From: Chondrilla cf. caribensis
Taxonomy: Eukaryota; Porifera; Demospongiae; Chondrillida; Chondrillidae
Assembly: GCA_964020155.1 (NCBI GenBank)
Contig: OZ026564.1
Location: 1,657,792 to 1,721,791 of the forward strand
Reading direction: 5' to 3'
DNA: 64,000 nt
A program made the position numbers and the translations under genes. The notes beneath the pieces were generated by a model that saw nothing but the letters and a program-made list of their open reading frames with translations, was not told the DNA's origin and did no database searches. This document shows, one piece after another, positions 38,494 through 58,177 of this stretch; the first letter of the stretch is position 1, and each line of letters begins with the position of its first letter.

Positions 38494-41400
38494 TTACACA
38501 GTGAAACTGATCTTGGGTGGGTACATTCTGCACATGACAGCCTTTTTCAAATCATTGGCTGTTGTAAGATTTAACCATTCATAAGAAATTTCCCCTTGAG
38601 GAACCTACAACAACAAAAAGCAACTGAAATTACAATCCAACACTAATATAAGATATGTAGTAGTATACATGTATGTATGTGACATTTTGTTCAGAATCAG
38701 CTGGAACAGTGAGTAGCAATCCCTTTCCATAATTATGCTTACTAATATGACCGGAAGTGGTCTGGAAACAAGGCTAATTCAATATAATATTGTACGTACA
38801 TAATGGATACAATACAAAATATAATATTATAGGCACCCAACTACTCTAATTTTTCCTAAAAAATATTTAATGACACTAGTGAAGTCTCACAAACGAAACA
38901 GAAGCTGATAATTCAAATTTCCTCACATGCTATAAAGTACAGAATGCCTGTACAAATGACATACATATGAAAGACATTCTGATACCTAGTACATACTATA
39001 AAGTAGGTACATATATATGGATGCAATAATACAAAATGTGAAAAATCATATGTGTATGTACTTACTGTATGTGAACACACTACATGTGTATGTACATAAT
39101 GTATGTGAACACACTACATGCATATGTACGTACTGTATGTGAACACACTACATGCGTATGTACATACTGTATGTGAACACACTACATGTGTATGTACATA
39201 CTGTATGTGAACATACTACATGCATATGTACGTACTGTATGTGAACATGCTACATGCATATGTACGTACTGTATGTGAACACAGTACATGTGTATGTACG
39301 TATGCACACTACTATGTATGTGATACTCTGTTAACCTCTGGACAGCCTTGGATGGCCACAGCCCAGCCATTCCCCCTTGTGTCCTCTTGCTGGAGCTCAC
39401 CAACCAGCTTGCCTGAGGGAGAATTCTGAAACTTGAACTCATTTCTGGACAGAATGGCATCTTTCCCATATATATTCTCAATTATCTGTTCATTAGAGAC
39501 AAGGTGTAGTCATGTATGATAGCTCTTATGTGCGGTAAGATGGACATTGTCATCGCTGCCATGGATATTATGTGCACATACACACATCTTGAACAGACTG
39601 CAGTGTGAGAGCCCGGTGTTTACTGTATACTGGGAAATTTTCGTGGGACAACATTTTCGCGGATGGTGGCCACAGTCACGTGATAGAACAACGAGAATGC
39701 CTAGTTCACGGATTTTAGTTTGCAGATGTTAAAATCTGCAGAAAATTTATCCCACGGAAATTTCCCATCATACAGTATTTCCAACAGTAAACCTCGTGAT
39801 ACGCCTACACCTCAATCAGATTTGCTGTTTACATAACCTTAAACCACAATGTTATTGATAACTTGTGCAGATGTGTACATCTTGTACCCGTGACTTGTGT
39901 ACTGTAATGCAACAACCAAAGGTACATTGTAGCACAGTATCCCCTAACACAGCAACCCCTGGATCATTCTTTTGTAGCAACCACTAGTATGTAACACAGG
40001 AACCACTGGTATTCAATAATACTTACCTTAATCCAAGTTGGACTGGCATAGGACACAATGATTTTATGAGTGGTTTCACTAAGCCTTGTATTCTTTTCAA
40101 TCAAATGGGTGGCCATGAAAAGTCTTGTAGCACTTGCTTCGAAAACAATGGCGTACAGGCTGGAATGTCCGTCAATGGACACGTCATGAATTCTGCTACT
40201 ACAAATCTCCCCACCTTCAACCAACTGGAATGTGTACTGATTATCCCGTCCAGGTGTGTGAGAAGCTACTGCAAAGCTGAGACCATCTGACGGAGGTGCT
40301 CCTGGTATAACCTGTCCTCCATGCCAAGTGGGGAGTGAGAGAGTGACTGGTAGGACGAACTCTGCATGATTGTAGTACACGTAGACTACAAAGCTTCCTA
40401 GCGTATAGTTGGGTGGGAGTTGGAACGGACCAGTTCCAATGATGGCACATTGAATTTCAGCACTTTCCCCCCGTACTGCATTCCTCGGTACTGTGAGCCT
40501 GGTTTGGCCATCTGAACAAAGATCATAGGTCCCACCATCTTTGCCAACTCTGATGGAAACGTAGTCAAAAGGAAGCCAGCAATTCCTAGTGAGGTCACCT
40601 TCGTGGGAAACTAAATTTAAACACAAATTATTGTTAGCAGTACAGTACATGAATGTACATACTGTGTGTGTATATTACTTGAACATTAACATAGTTTGGT
40701 GCTGTACATTAATGACAGGAACAATTGTCCCAATACCTCATGCAGTAGTTATAGACAGGTATATCGGCTGAATTGATCATGCTACAAGTGTAATAACTCC
40801 TAAGTCATACTTCTCAAAATGTAACTTCCTCCCATCTAAACTGTATATGTCCTTAAAGTATCATTAAAATGGCATCTTTCAAGTGTGTCGTGAGCACATA
40901 TTAAATCAAAAAGTACATACCAAAAGGCTAGTCACAAACCACCTTATGGGACAGTGGATGTACTCGACAATATCTGATTTTATGATGATTGAATACTTAC
41001 TGTGGGAGGAGTTTAGAGACAGAAAATCTGTGTACTGGTAGGGCTGCCATTAATAAACAGACATCAAATATATAGCTAGATTATTTATAGGCTTACAAAA
41101 CTCTACATGCTATAATTACACATTCTACGTATACTATGTAATGCATGGAAATAAAACTCACTGTCATAAACGTAAGACACAATAGACTTGAAAGTCCGGA
41201 CGAATATGTTACTTTGGAGTTCTCCATGGATATTCAGATTTCCCATATTCTGGTTCAAATAAATGTCATGAGAAGCAGTAACATTAATTATATGGTTTAA
41301 ATAATCGTATTGTGTGACCGTCCACACGAAAAGGGTCAACCTATGCTATGTATATGTACATTTGAGTATGGAGGTGATAAAGACTTTTCGTTGAGTTTGC

Positions 41401-41595
41401 CAGATTTCAATAGTGGCATACCTTGAGAACAGAAACAGATATGAAGTTGCCACTCATACTATTTAACACAGCTATATATCTCTAAGCTTTCATGTGATAC
41501 CAAAAGACAATTTCTATCAGATCTAGATGTGCAAAAATGACCACTTTTGCATGACGGTCACATACTTTATTCATACTTGTGGTCTGTAGGTCTTT

Positions 41596-41667
<72 letters not shown>

Positions 41668-44600
41668 GTGTGTGTCCCCACACATGAATGTGTGCATAAC
41701 TATAAAATATGATATTTTGTATGTGAAACCATGTAAACTTACACGATATAATGGTTCAGTCAGAGCATCAGATAGTTCATTGGGGGTAGCCTTTAATGAC
41801 AAACAAAAGATTATTATAATTATCTGCCACATACAACTTGAGAATTCCATGTATATAGGCATGTGATGCACATTTACAAAATAGACTTAGGATACCAGGC
41901 GATATTCAAATCATAAATAATGCAAATAAACAAACAAATAAAGTATGTAAACATACTAGTTTGACAAGGATAATGTATACATGATAATAATATTTCAATG
42001 AACATGCTCACTGACATTATTATACAGTGAATATTCGCTAATCTGCCCCCGGTTAATCTGCCAAACTGTTTTATCCATCATATTATTATTATGGAACGAA
42101 TCTACTTGTATGGCTACGCTATACAAGTAATCCGCCATCTCGTACTTCTGCCATCTGCCATTCTTCTGTGTGCTGATTTGCACACGTTTTGTATGGGGTT
42201 CATTACAGATAATCTGTTTTAAGAAGTTGTCTTAGTATAGAGCAAAATAGCAGCAGAGTGTTCTAAAAATGACTTGACAAAGAAACAGAAGAAGTAGATT
42301 CCGATTACAGGAAGAGGAATCCGACGACAATGTAAAAAGTACTCACAGACCATTTCTTGAAGAAGTGGAGCATACAAATTGCACAACGAATGGTAAGAGA
42401 CATCCTAAAGGAGATCAGTATAATCTGCCAAAATTTTGCCCAAACCAATTGTTTTGGATTAACAAATATTCACTGTATGAGATGTGTATATAAATATGTA
42501 TGTATGTATATAGTAATATATACACACACAAAACAAACTTTCATGCATGCATTCGAATTCATTATCACTAACATATAATTCATGTTTTTCCATGATCTGT
42601 CTTATTCTTTTGAGAACATCTCTGTTGAAGGCCACTTCCCCCCACTTCTTCTCACCAGAAACAACTTTTTCAGCTTCCTCTTTTGTCACTAGCTGTTCCT
42701 TATGATAAACATCCACAAGAACTGTAAACAATGTCACAAAATGATATCGTAACCTATAGTAGAATATCAAATTGCTCCACGTGTTCAAGTGAACTCAACT
42801 GTACTGAAGCACAGAAAACAGACTGATGTAAGTTTGAACGGAAATAAACAGTCCAGTGTGGTCTCTAGGTCATTTTTGAAGGGTACAGAACCCTTCTTGA
42901 GACCCAAAGTACCCTTCATCATGACTCAAAATACCCCCTGCACCCCTCTTCAAATGATCAATGTACATCAATGTGGTTATACTGTTGATTAGTGTATGAC
43001 ACATTATTGTTTATATCCCTCAAAAATGTTCCACACAAACATAAAGGTACCCTTCTTTATTTCAATTCTGGTAACCACACTGGAACAGTCTCATGTGCAC
43101 ACGTACACTAGTTCAAAGTACCAGCCTGAGGATTATTGTATAAAATAGTTGGATCATCTTTCAGGAGGGTACATGGGAAACAAAGAGATTTGATAGTTCC
43201 TAACAGCAGAGCCAAAGGGGTCTTTCTAATCTGTCAAATTCCCATGTACCCTGCTAAAAGGTGGTACAACTTGCTTGTATCCCAGTAAGAAGTGCATGTA
43301 GTAGCTTTAGTAGTGCATTTTGTTCACATGATGATATCACACGACTGGATCGGAGTAGACCAATGGCCCACTTGTGTATCTTAATGCACGAGTGATTGAT
43401 CCAACAAAATTTTAGAAGGTAACGACCCTGTGCTTTAGCCACTAGAGGCCTCTGCAGCTGTTCTACCTACTGCCAAACAGCAGCATTTAAGCAAAAATAA
43501 CAGGAAAAGGCACTTGTTTTCCAGTTTTGTAGAAGAATCAATGGATCCGGAGGAATGGGGCTGATTTTCTAACATAATGTTGAAAGAGAGCTTTGCTCTT
43601 TTGAAAATATAGCTGTTTGCCCCAAGAACACAGCAAAAAAAAACAAATGGGTAGCGAAAAGACCCTGGCTGTGTGTCTACAAGATATAAACACACAGCGG
43701 CACCTTTTATCCTGGAATACAAGTACTTATGTACACTTGATCACCATGCAAACAAGACAAAATCACTTAATCTTGGAGATATATCCTATACAAAGAATGC
43801 GTTAATTTTGTACTTAATACATATATACCTTGAATATGCTTGGCTTCAATACTCATTTCGTATACATCCAAAATGCCAGCTATTCTTGTAGCTGTAGCAG
43901 CATCTTTGGTAACAGCAATTTCTCTCCACTTCCCTACATCAGAAGCAACTTTTTCAGCTTCCTCTTTAGTCACTAGCTCTTCCTCATGATAAACATCTGC
44001 AAGGACTGTAAACAGCGTCATGACACTTTGTTTCATGTAAGTTTATATTTACACAGAGAAGATCCTAAATAAGTATGCATGGCAGAAAGTACTCTAAATT
44101 ACAATACAGTGTGTTTAACTATGGTCATCTGAATCTCTGTAGAGATTGAATTTTAAAGAGTTCAGATATATTGCATGGTAAAAAGTTTGGTTAACTGGAG
44201 GGAAATATACGTAAAAAAATTCATCTTCATAACTTATTAATTGGCTATCCCAAATATACCATATTCAATTGCAGGACATTATTGTGCCTTTTATGAACAA
44301 TTTGGATTGATTTCATGAATATTGAATTCTGTGGGTACTTTCTCCTTCAAAAGGCAGCAGCTATAGCAATTTGTTTGTTTGGTAGTAATTGTAAACTCTA
44401 ATAAACAATATGCTTAATTATGCTCACCACCCACAATAATGGGGTCACTAGGGTCAAAGGTGAATGAGTTCACATGCGTGTATGGTGTTGTATAGGCATG
44501 CAGCAATAGCTGTGAGCCTTTCAACTTTATTGCCTTCTATGACAACTATAGCTGAATGTAAGACTTTCTTAAAGAACAGGACTTACCAACGACAGGGAAA

Positions 44601-45679
44601 ATGGTCAATGGCAAGTCTTGGAATCTCAGCATGTGATTGATGGTGAGTCTACAAATATCTTTTACTACTATTGTGTACTTGAGTATCACAGTAGAAGGTA
44701 AAAACCCAAAGGTTTAATGATTTTCTTCACAGTTGCCTACACTACACAATGCATTTACATGAACGCATTCATTGTTGACTTCAGTGATCCCAGTACTGTG
44801 AGCAGTTGCATAACTTTGCATATTGTCCATTCAGTTGTTGAATCACAAACATACATCGATCATGACTGCGAATACTAGTATACATAAAGTATTATGTATA
44901 TGTACATGTTGCATCTGTTCAATTGAACTATAGGCTATAAACTTACTTAATATCTGCCTGGCATAATTGGACACATCATAATGATACAGAATGTCTGCTA
45001 TCTTCACAGCCGTATCATGGTTTTTGGAGACAGCAACTTCTCTCCATCTCCATCCATCAGAAGCAACAATTTTGGCTTCTGCTTTTGTCACTAGCTTGAG
45101 TTTATGATAAACATCCACAAGAGCTGTAAACAATGTGATGAAATGTCGCATTTCGTAACCAAACAATAATAATAAAATTATGATACAATCTGCCATATCA
45201 CTGGATATTGATTACTAAGTAATGCATTAATTTGAGTAAATAAATATTTGATCAGTGAATGCCTGACACTATACAAGAGAAATTAGGGTAAAGCTTATTT
45301 ATCAAGAATGGCATTTTCAAGTGACGTAGCATAGTAATTTCACAAAAGGTTTGATATTTGTTCCTTAGTGAACGAAACACATAGGTCTTAGCAGATTTAA
45401 GTTGATAAACAACATGGATCTATAAATTAATGTGAATACACACAAAGAATTTTTTTGATATACCTCTGAGATTCTGTATATCAACAGTCCACAATAATTT
45501 ATATAGTCCACATATATCACAAATTTTCCTGCTTTTATCAAGTCCCTTCAGAAAATCTTTATCTAGAATGCATGAAGTCACCAGCTCTAGTCTCAGGCTA
45601 TCACCTAGATGAGTTTTTCCAATTGAAGCACATTCCCCCGCCTTGATAAGGTGATCTTTTTGATGCAGAAAATCAAGTC
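38494..45679 (-). CDS. Modular protein with triplicated exon and ZU5-like region
   Basis: Nine minus-strand exons join with matching phases: 45464-45679, 44947-45123, 43829-44005, 42573-42721, 41743-41790, 41162-41249, 40027-40610, 39336-39485, 38494-38604 (TAA). That is about 565 residues. The 5' end may be incomplete: 45679 follows a good acceptor (TTCACTTAG), although an in-frame Met exists at 45779 if that site is not used. Exons 2-4 each encode the same module, LVDVYHKxxLVTKEEAEKVAS, then WREVAV and IAxIL. Exon 1 starts with a looser version (LDFLHQKDHLIKAGECASIG). Exon 7 resembles ZU5 domains: DGGTYDLCSDGQTRLTVPRNAV, YTLGSFVVYVYY, EFVLPVTLSLPTWHGG. No transmembrane segment or signal peptide seen. 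ZU5 proteins usually pair with death domains; the role here is unknown. Confidence 0.7.
39064..39305. repeat. 34-bp minisatellite
   Basis: About seven tandem units of roughly 34 bp (TACTGTATGTGAACACACTA then CATGTGTATGTACA, with variants) lie in an intron of the ZU5-like gene, next to the exon ending at 39336. Confidence 0.85.
39621..39777. mobile_element. MITE with TACTGTATAC-type ends, copy 1
   Basis: Left TACTGTATACTGGGAAATTT and right (reverse complement) TACTGTATGATGGGAAATTT continue to GTGGGA on each side. The 157-bp element lies in an intron of the ZU5-like gene. Related elements are at about 46828-47024 and 54471-54668. Confidence 0.75.
41600..41673. repeat. (TG)n microsatellite
   Basis: TG tract in the intron between the 42573-42721 and 41743-41790 exons' downstream neighbour; no coding content. 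Confidence 0.95.
42023..42477. mobile_element. pogo-like MITE (second family)
   Basis: TA-CAGTGAATATTCGCTAATC at the left and GATTAACAAATATTCACTG-TA at the right are inverted repeats with TA target sites. AATCTGCC recurs inside both arms. No transposase ORF remains. It lies in the ZU5-like gene's intron. Confidence 0.75.
42854..43082. mobile_element. hAT-type MITE with 8-bp target duplication
   Basis: It starts CAGTGTGGTC and ends GTAACCACACTG. The flanks AAACAGTC (42846-42853) and GAACAGTC (43083-43090) form an 8-bp duplication with one mismatch. CAGTG ends and 8-bp duplications are hallmarks of hAT elements. The arms carry GAAGGGTAC and GTACCCTTC. About 229 bp, non-coding. Confidence 0.75.
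43167..43251. repeat. Inverted repeat GGGTACATGGGAA
   Basis: A perfect 13-bp pair (GGGTACATGGGAA and TTCCCATGTACCC) lies about 70 bp apart in an intron. It may be another small element fragment. Confidence 0.5.
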
Positions 45680-46073
45680 CTAAGTGAATAGAAATGTAAT
45701 ACTCAAGATGATCACATAACGGATGTAGAAATAGGGTAGAGTGTGATAACTTGTAATTTATAACCAGCAATTTATACAACTTGGTTTTATCTGTGTAGAT
45801 GTTATGTATTAGCTAACGTTCTTCCAGTTGGGCTGTATCCACCCTACCAAAGATCTCTAGTTATTATGCTATAAGTCACTGTAACTAAATATTAATATAA
45901 TTTGCATACTTGCATAAAACAATAATTACATACACACCATTGTTAATACTACGCCAAAGTGGAGGTTAATTGTTTTGTTGCATAGGGAGTCTCATTAAGG
46001 TCGTCCACATTCCGAATTGGTCCAAGGTGTCTATACGAAATTATTGTGATGAATTAATTTTAGTTCGATGTGG
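45680..46073. other. Upstream flank of the ZU5-like gene
   Basis: About 390 bases with no exon I can support. The 10 bases 46064-46073 (TTCGATGTGG) are the left target duplication of the next element. A 5' exon or promoter of the ZU5-like gene may be here or beyond the inserted element. Confidence 0.5.
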
Positions 46074-46734
46074 TAGTCTAGCTAGCTAGCCCGTCCCCGC
46101 ACACGCGCCCTACGGGCGCTAAGAGCGGGAGACGGTCTAGCCCGAATAGCGATTAGTTCACACCTCGGCCTCGTGACTATTGGCCAATCAAATGATCCTT
46201 GCCCAGAATTTTGGGTAAAGATTTTTTGATTAATGACGTCACTGTCCGCTGAAGCCGTTATATACAGGGAAGGGCTAATTTCCGTTAGAAAGAACATATA
46301 CCCTAGGTATTCGTCGCGCTTTACCAAAGATAGAAAGATCAAGCGGGAGGACATAATTTTGTCGAGCGAACAGATAGCAGGTATTACTAGTGTATTTGTC
46401 GGTGAGGACAACATAGTCCGCCTACCAACTGGGTATGGCAAATCTATCGAAATATATCGTATTGATTTGAAATCATCCCTTTGGTGTCATTCGCTTCGTT
46501 CGGAGCGTACGTGTGCCAAAAATCCCGAAGTAGAAGCTTGCATAATCGACAGGATAGCTTCAGCAACTGCAGTTCGTACGCTCGATTTTTTCCGCTTGAA
46601 GGAGAGGCCGCCATCTTGCACTATTAATGGGTCGGGTAATGCCAAGGTGTGAACTAATGGCTATTCGGGCTAGACCGTCTTCCGCACTTTCTGCCCATGG
46701 GGCGTGTGCGGAGACGGGCTAGCTAGCTAGACTA
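46074..46734. mobile_element. Long-TIR (Mutator-like) element with captured helicase fragment
   Basis: A 661-bp element has about 90-bp terminal inverted repeats: left arm 46074-46164 and right arm 46646-46734, both beginning TAGTCTAGCTAGCTAGCCCG from their outer ends. The arms share GACGGTCTAGCCCGAATAGC and TTAGTTCACACC. It is immediately flanked by 10-bp duplications, TTCGATGTGG (46064-46073) and TTCAATGTGG (46735-46744). Long TIRs with 9-11 bp duplications indicate a Mutator-like element. There is no transposase; the interior carries a helicase-like ORF. Confidence 0.8.
46233..46652 (+). pseudogene. RecQ-like helicase fragment inside the long-TIR element
   Basis: The 139-codon ORF contains SSEQIAGITSVFVGEDNIV followed by RLPTGYGKS. 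This is the layout of the Q-motif region and Walker A (motif I) of RecQ-like superfamily 2 helicases. After the P-loop the similarity stops, and no DEAH/DEAD box or later motif is present, so it cannot be a working helicase. The ORF ends inside the right inverted repeat. It is most simply a captured gene piece or the remains of a helicase encoded by a larger parent element. Confidence 0.6.
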
Positions 46735-46762
46735 TTCAATGTGGCTAATTTGTGTCAGGTGC

Positions 46763-47088
46763 AGTAAAGTCTAAAAGGTTACAGTGGAATTGTGCCTTAG
46801 TGGAATATGGGCAATGGTAAGGTACCGTATAGCGGGAAATTCTTGCGGGACAACATTTTCGTGGATTTCATGTTTGGCCTAACATCCATGAAAATTTTAT
46901 CCGTGAATTAGGCATTCTCGTTGTTCTATCACGTGACTGTGGCCAACATCGATGAAAATTTTGTGAATTTTCATTTTTGGAGCCATGTGTGAAAATTTTC
47001 TCCCGCAAAAATTTCCCGCTATACAGTGCCTTACTGTTGCCCATATTCCACTAAGGCACAATTCCACTGTAACCTTTTAGACTTTACT
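46763..47088. mobile_element. Nested MITEs with ~62-bp inverted repeats
   Basis: The outer arms 46763-46824 and about 47027-47088 are nearly perfect inverted repeats (AGTAAAGTCTAAAAGGTTAC, then AGTGGAATTGTGCCTTAGTG, then ATATGGGCAATGG). Inside lies a second element (about 46828-47024) with ends GTATAGCGGGAAATT and AATTTCCCGCTATA, of the family seen at 39621-39777. The inner element contains CACGTGACTGTGGCCA, also shared with that copy. Confidence 0.8.
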
Positions 47089-49917
47089 AAATCCAATTAA
47101 GAAGGTCACTTAGTCGATATGTTATAATGCCTGAAAGTTTTCCTTCAAAGATTACCCCTCAATCCTGATTTTGACTTAGAATGACGTTTACTGGTTTGAA
47201 ATCATGATGAAAATGCTTTGACATTTTCATGGAACAGTTTTCCCAAATGACTTTACATAAAGTTAGTGATTCATAATAAGAATCGTACATTAGTAATATG
47301 GAAATGGACAGCCGTGCTAATGTCCATGTTCACAGACACTTAACATGAGGTCCGAATTATTTATAGCATCACAGTCTTGCACCTAGCGAGGTCCCATACT
47401 GGATGCATAAGTAGTTACAACTAGCAATGAGTTGCTAGGCAATTGATTGCCAAATTTTAACAACAACTACAAGTGTATATAGCAAAGGGAGGTGTGCAGG
47501 TAGTATGGATATTTGCACACTTTGTCCTTTGATCTGCCCATTCAAAACACCATATTGTGAGCTATTGACTGCAAAATTAATGTTCTAAGGCTTAAATTTG
47601 CCTTATGCCAATTTTAATGTTTCTGATATCAATGGATGCTATATACTGGTAAAGACATGGACACTTGTATATTCAATGTATGATACGTAAATATTGATAT
47701 TGCCCTCATTACCACATCTTAACCCCTACTGAATGAAATACCAAAGTCCATAATGATTGGTCACTGATTGTGGAGGTTTGCATTGAAACAGAGACATAGA
47801 ATACTGTTTCAATAGTGCCTGAGCCTGAATCTTCATCTTGTGAACAACATTTAAGATTGCATGTTGGTGGTACATCAGCCAAAATGGTTCAGTGAGAAGA
47901 GTAAGAAATCAAAATGCAGGCGACCTCAATGGGAATTCCAATACGATGGAAACAACATTGCTGTGAGACTGAGAGTTATAGTATGCACTTGTATTATTTT
48001 ATGTGGAAGCATACCACATAATACCTACGTACATCTGATAGGGTTGTAGTGGATACAGCCCTACGAAATGGAATTCATTGCTATCTTGCTTCATAATAAG
48101 GTGAGTCCAGCGGAATCTCCGCTACGTTCAGTTGCAACCTCGTCGAGCTCTTTCATGTTACAGCAGAGTCTGACGTTAAAAGGTACTAATCAATTATTAT
48201 TGTTTGAAGTAGATCAAATTCGCCGATGATGACAAAACCAGTTACTTTTTCAGCTTGTATGTATTAGAGATCAAGGTTATAATATCAACTAGTAGTGAAG
48301 ATTTCGCTCATTCTACTATGAAAGAAGTTAGCGATGAATTCCATTTTCCTACAGTCCGAGACTTGACTGGTACGTCCAATCAGGGAGATATAATCTAAAT
48401 CGTTCGAGTATGCGATCGAGAAGTGGCTCTTCTTGACTCCTACCTTACAGCTAGGGGTGAACGTTTTGTTGAAATTGATAATACGCGAGCGATGTTGTAA
48501 GATTTCGTCCGAATATGGCATGGATATTAACCGGACCGCCCGAAATCGATTGACCGAAAACGAATATCTCCGATCATTGATTGTTTACTCTAGTCAGCAG
48601 GGCTTGACAGGGTGGATAGCAATCACACAAACATTAGTTATGTGTCACTGTATGCATGAACTGTCACGGATACAAGGCGTACCTAGAAGTTCATTTTCGC
48701 TCTGTATATCGAAATCATCAGGTGAAACACAAGGGCAAACTACACTTGACGCCATAATAACAGTATAACAATTTCTGCGGAGGTTAGAAACGCCCCTTTG
48801 TTTTGATTTATGCATCTATTATTATGACATCATATCAACAGTCACTTAAACACGTCATAACAGGATAACAACGTCTTATCTGCCCGGAAGTCTGGCATGC
48901 TACGACCGGCATTCTTTCTAAACGCCCTGGGCGCTTGATGGACGGTCGTAGCAGGCCAGACTAGGAAGCCCACCGATGGCAATAAGGACTTTTCAATATT
49001 ACTCGCTAGTGCATCAATGACTGCTGAGTAAGATATCCATGGTATGATCTTGGCCATGGGCAATCAGCTGTATAGCCAAACTCAAAAGGTACAGACAATA
49101 CATAAAAAATGAATAACCATCCATGCAAATGAATCAGAAAAACTCAAAATTGTAAAAAAAAAACACAAAAAGCAATTGCAATAATGCCAAAAGCTGATAT
49201 CTTAATGAAATAAAAATAGCTCCCGTAACGTTTTAGTGATAGACTGGGTAAGAAAATTCTTCTTGCTTTCTGATGCTTCATTCTCCATGTCCAGTACAAT
49301 GTGGATATGTCTAATTTCCCTTATACCTTCTTCTGGATATCTTTCTCTGCACATGTAAAATGTATCCATTCATAGTACTCGGAGCACTGCATCATTTTCT
49401 ATCATAAGACTCTGACATGTTGCCCAATGCAGATGACCTTTGAAATTTGTGGCTTACGTATTGCAGTTCTAGACTAGATCTTTGAGAAAGATAGCATCTT
49501 TTCTTCCTGATGCATTTTAACAAGTGATTGTGTAACACCAGGTCAAAATTTGCCCTTCCAGCCTGTCTACTTTGGTGCAGATTTCCCTAGCATAAGAGAT
49601 TGCTAACACGTCACATTCAACATATTCATTCTGTATCTGGACAGGTACTTACTAAACCTTCAATAGTTTGTGTCTGTTTCTTCCAAATATTGCTGTGCAC
49701 CTCATTATCCCTAGCAGATGTTAGGATCCAGTAATTACAGTGTTCTGCATACATGGGAAATTACTTCATTGAAAAACACTAACCCGCCATGAAGACAGTT
49801 ATCAAAGTAAACTACCATCTGGTATACAAGACGTGCAAGAAGTTAGTTTAGTACGGAGTAAATGTGAATATAACATTGTGATCACGTGAGCCAACTCTGT
49901 CCTACGATTGCGCGAAA
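47089..49917. other. Intergenic region without a supported gene
   Basis: Nearly 2.8 kb. Short ORFs (47861-48049 +, 48433-48768 +, 48842-49063 -) lack recognisable motifs and splice partners. The only clear structure is a hairpin: GTCTGGCATGCTACGACC (48890-48907) and GGTCGTAGCAGGCCAGAC (48944-48961), one mismatch in 18. The last 100 bases should include the GALC promoter; no strong element stands out. Confidence 0.5.
48890..48961. repeat. 18-bp-stem hairpin
   Basis: The arms are at 48890-48907 and 48944-48961, with a 36-base loop that includes GCCCTGGGCGC. It could be a small palindromic element. Confidence 0.65.
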
Positions 49918-57774
<7,857 letters not shown>

Positions 57775-58177
57775 ATGTTTTGCACACAAGGATACGTTAT
57801 AGTATTATTATCATGTAGTACACTATTAGTAACATTGCATTGATTTGCACATCTGAATATTATGTGAGTCTACAGGTCTTGAAGTGATAGGTTTAGTTTT
57901 AGTTTTAACTTATGTACATATCTTTTAATTGTTCTTGTATGTGAATAATTTGTGTATGTAACAACTATTGGTGCTACCTGATAAACGAGTTCATCTTCAA
58001 GAAGAGGGACATCGACGAAGACGGGTGCATTATATTTACTGAGAAGCACAGGACGGTGGGCTCGGAATTGTCTCGAGGAATATATTGACCCTATGTGCAG
58101 ACGCGCGCGATCTGTGGACCAGAAGTGTATCGACCCATATCGACCTGTACCGATATATACGATAGCGGATAGAAAAG
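57775..58177. other. GALC 3' flank and LINE 5' region
   Basis: AT-rich GALC downstream sequence continues to about 57960. A GC-richer segment with several CpGs (ACGCGCGCGATC at 58101-58112) leads up to the ORF1 start and is probably the LINE 5' UTR or promoter. The exact LINE boundary cannot be fixed from one copy. Confidence 0.55.

Noticed and set aside
48433..49063. Intergenic ORFs of 73-111 residues
   Set aside because: No motif, no splice partners, and one overlaps a hairpin.
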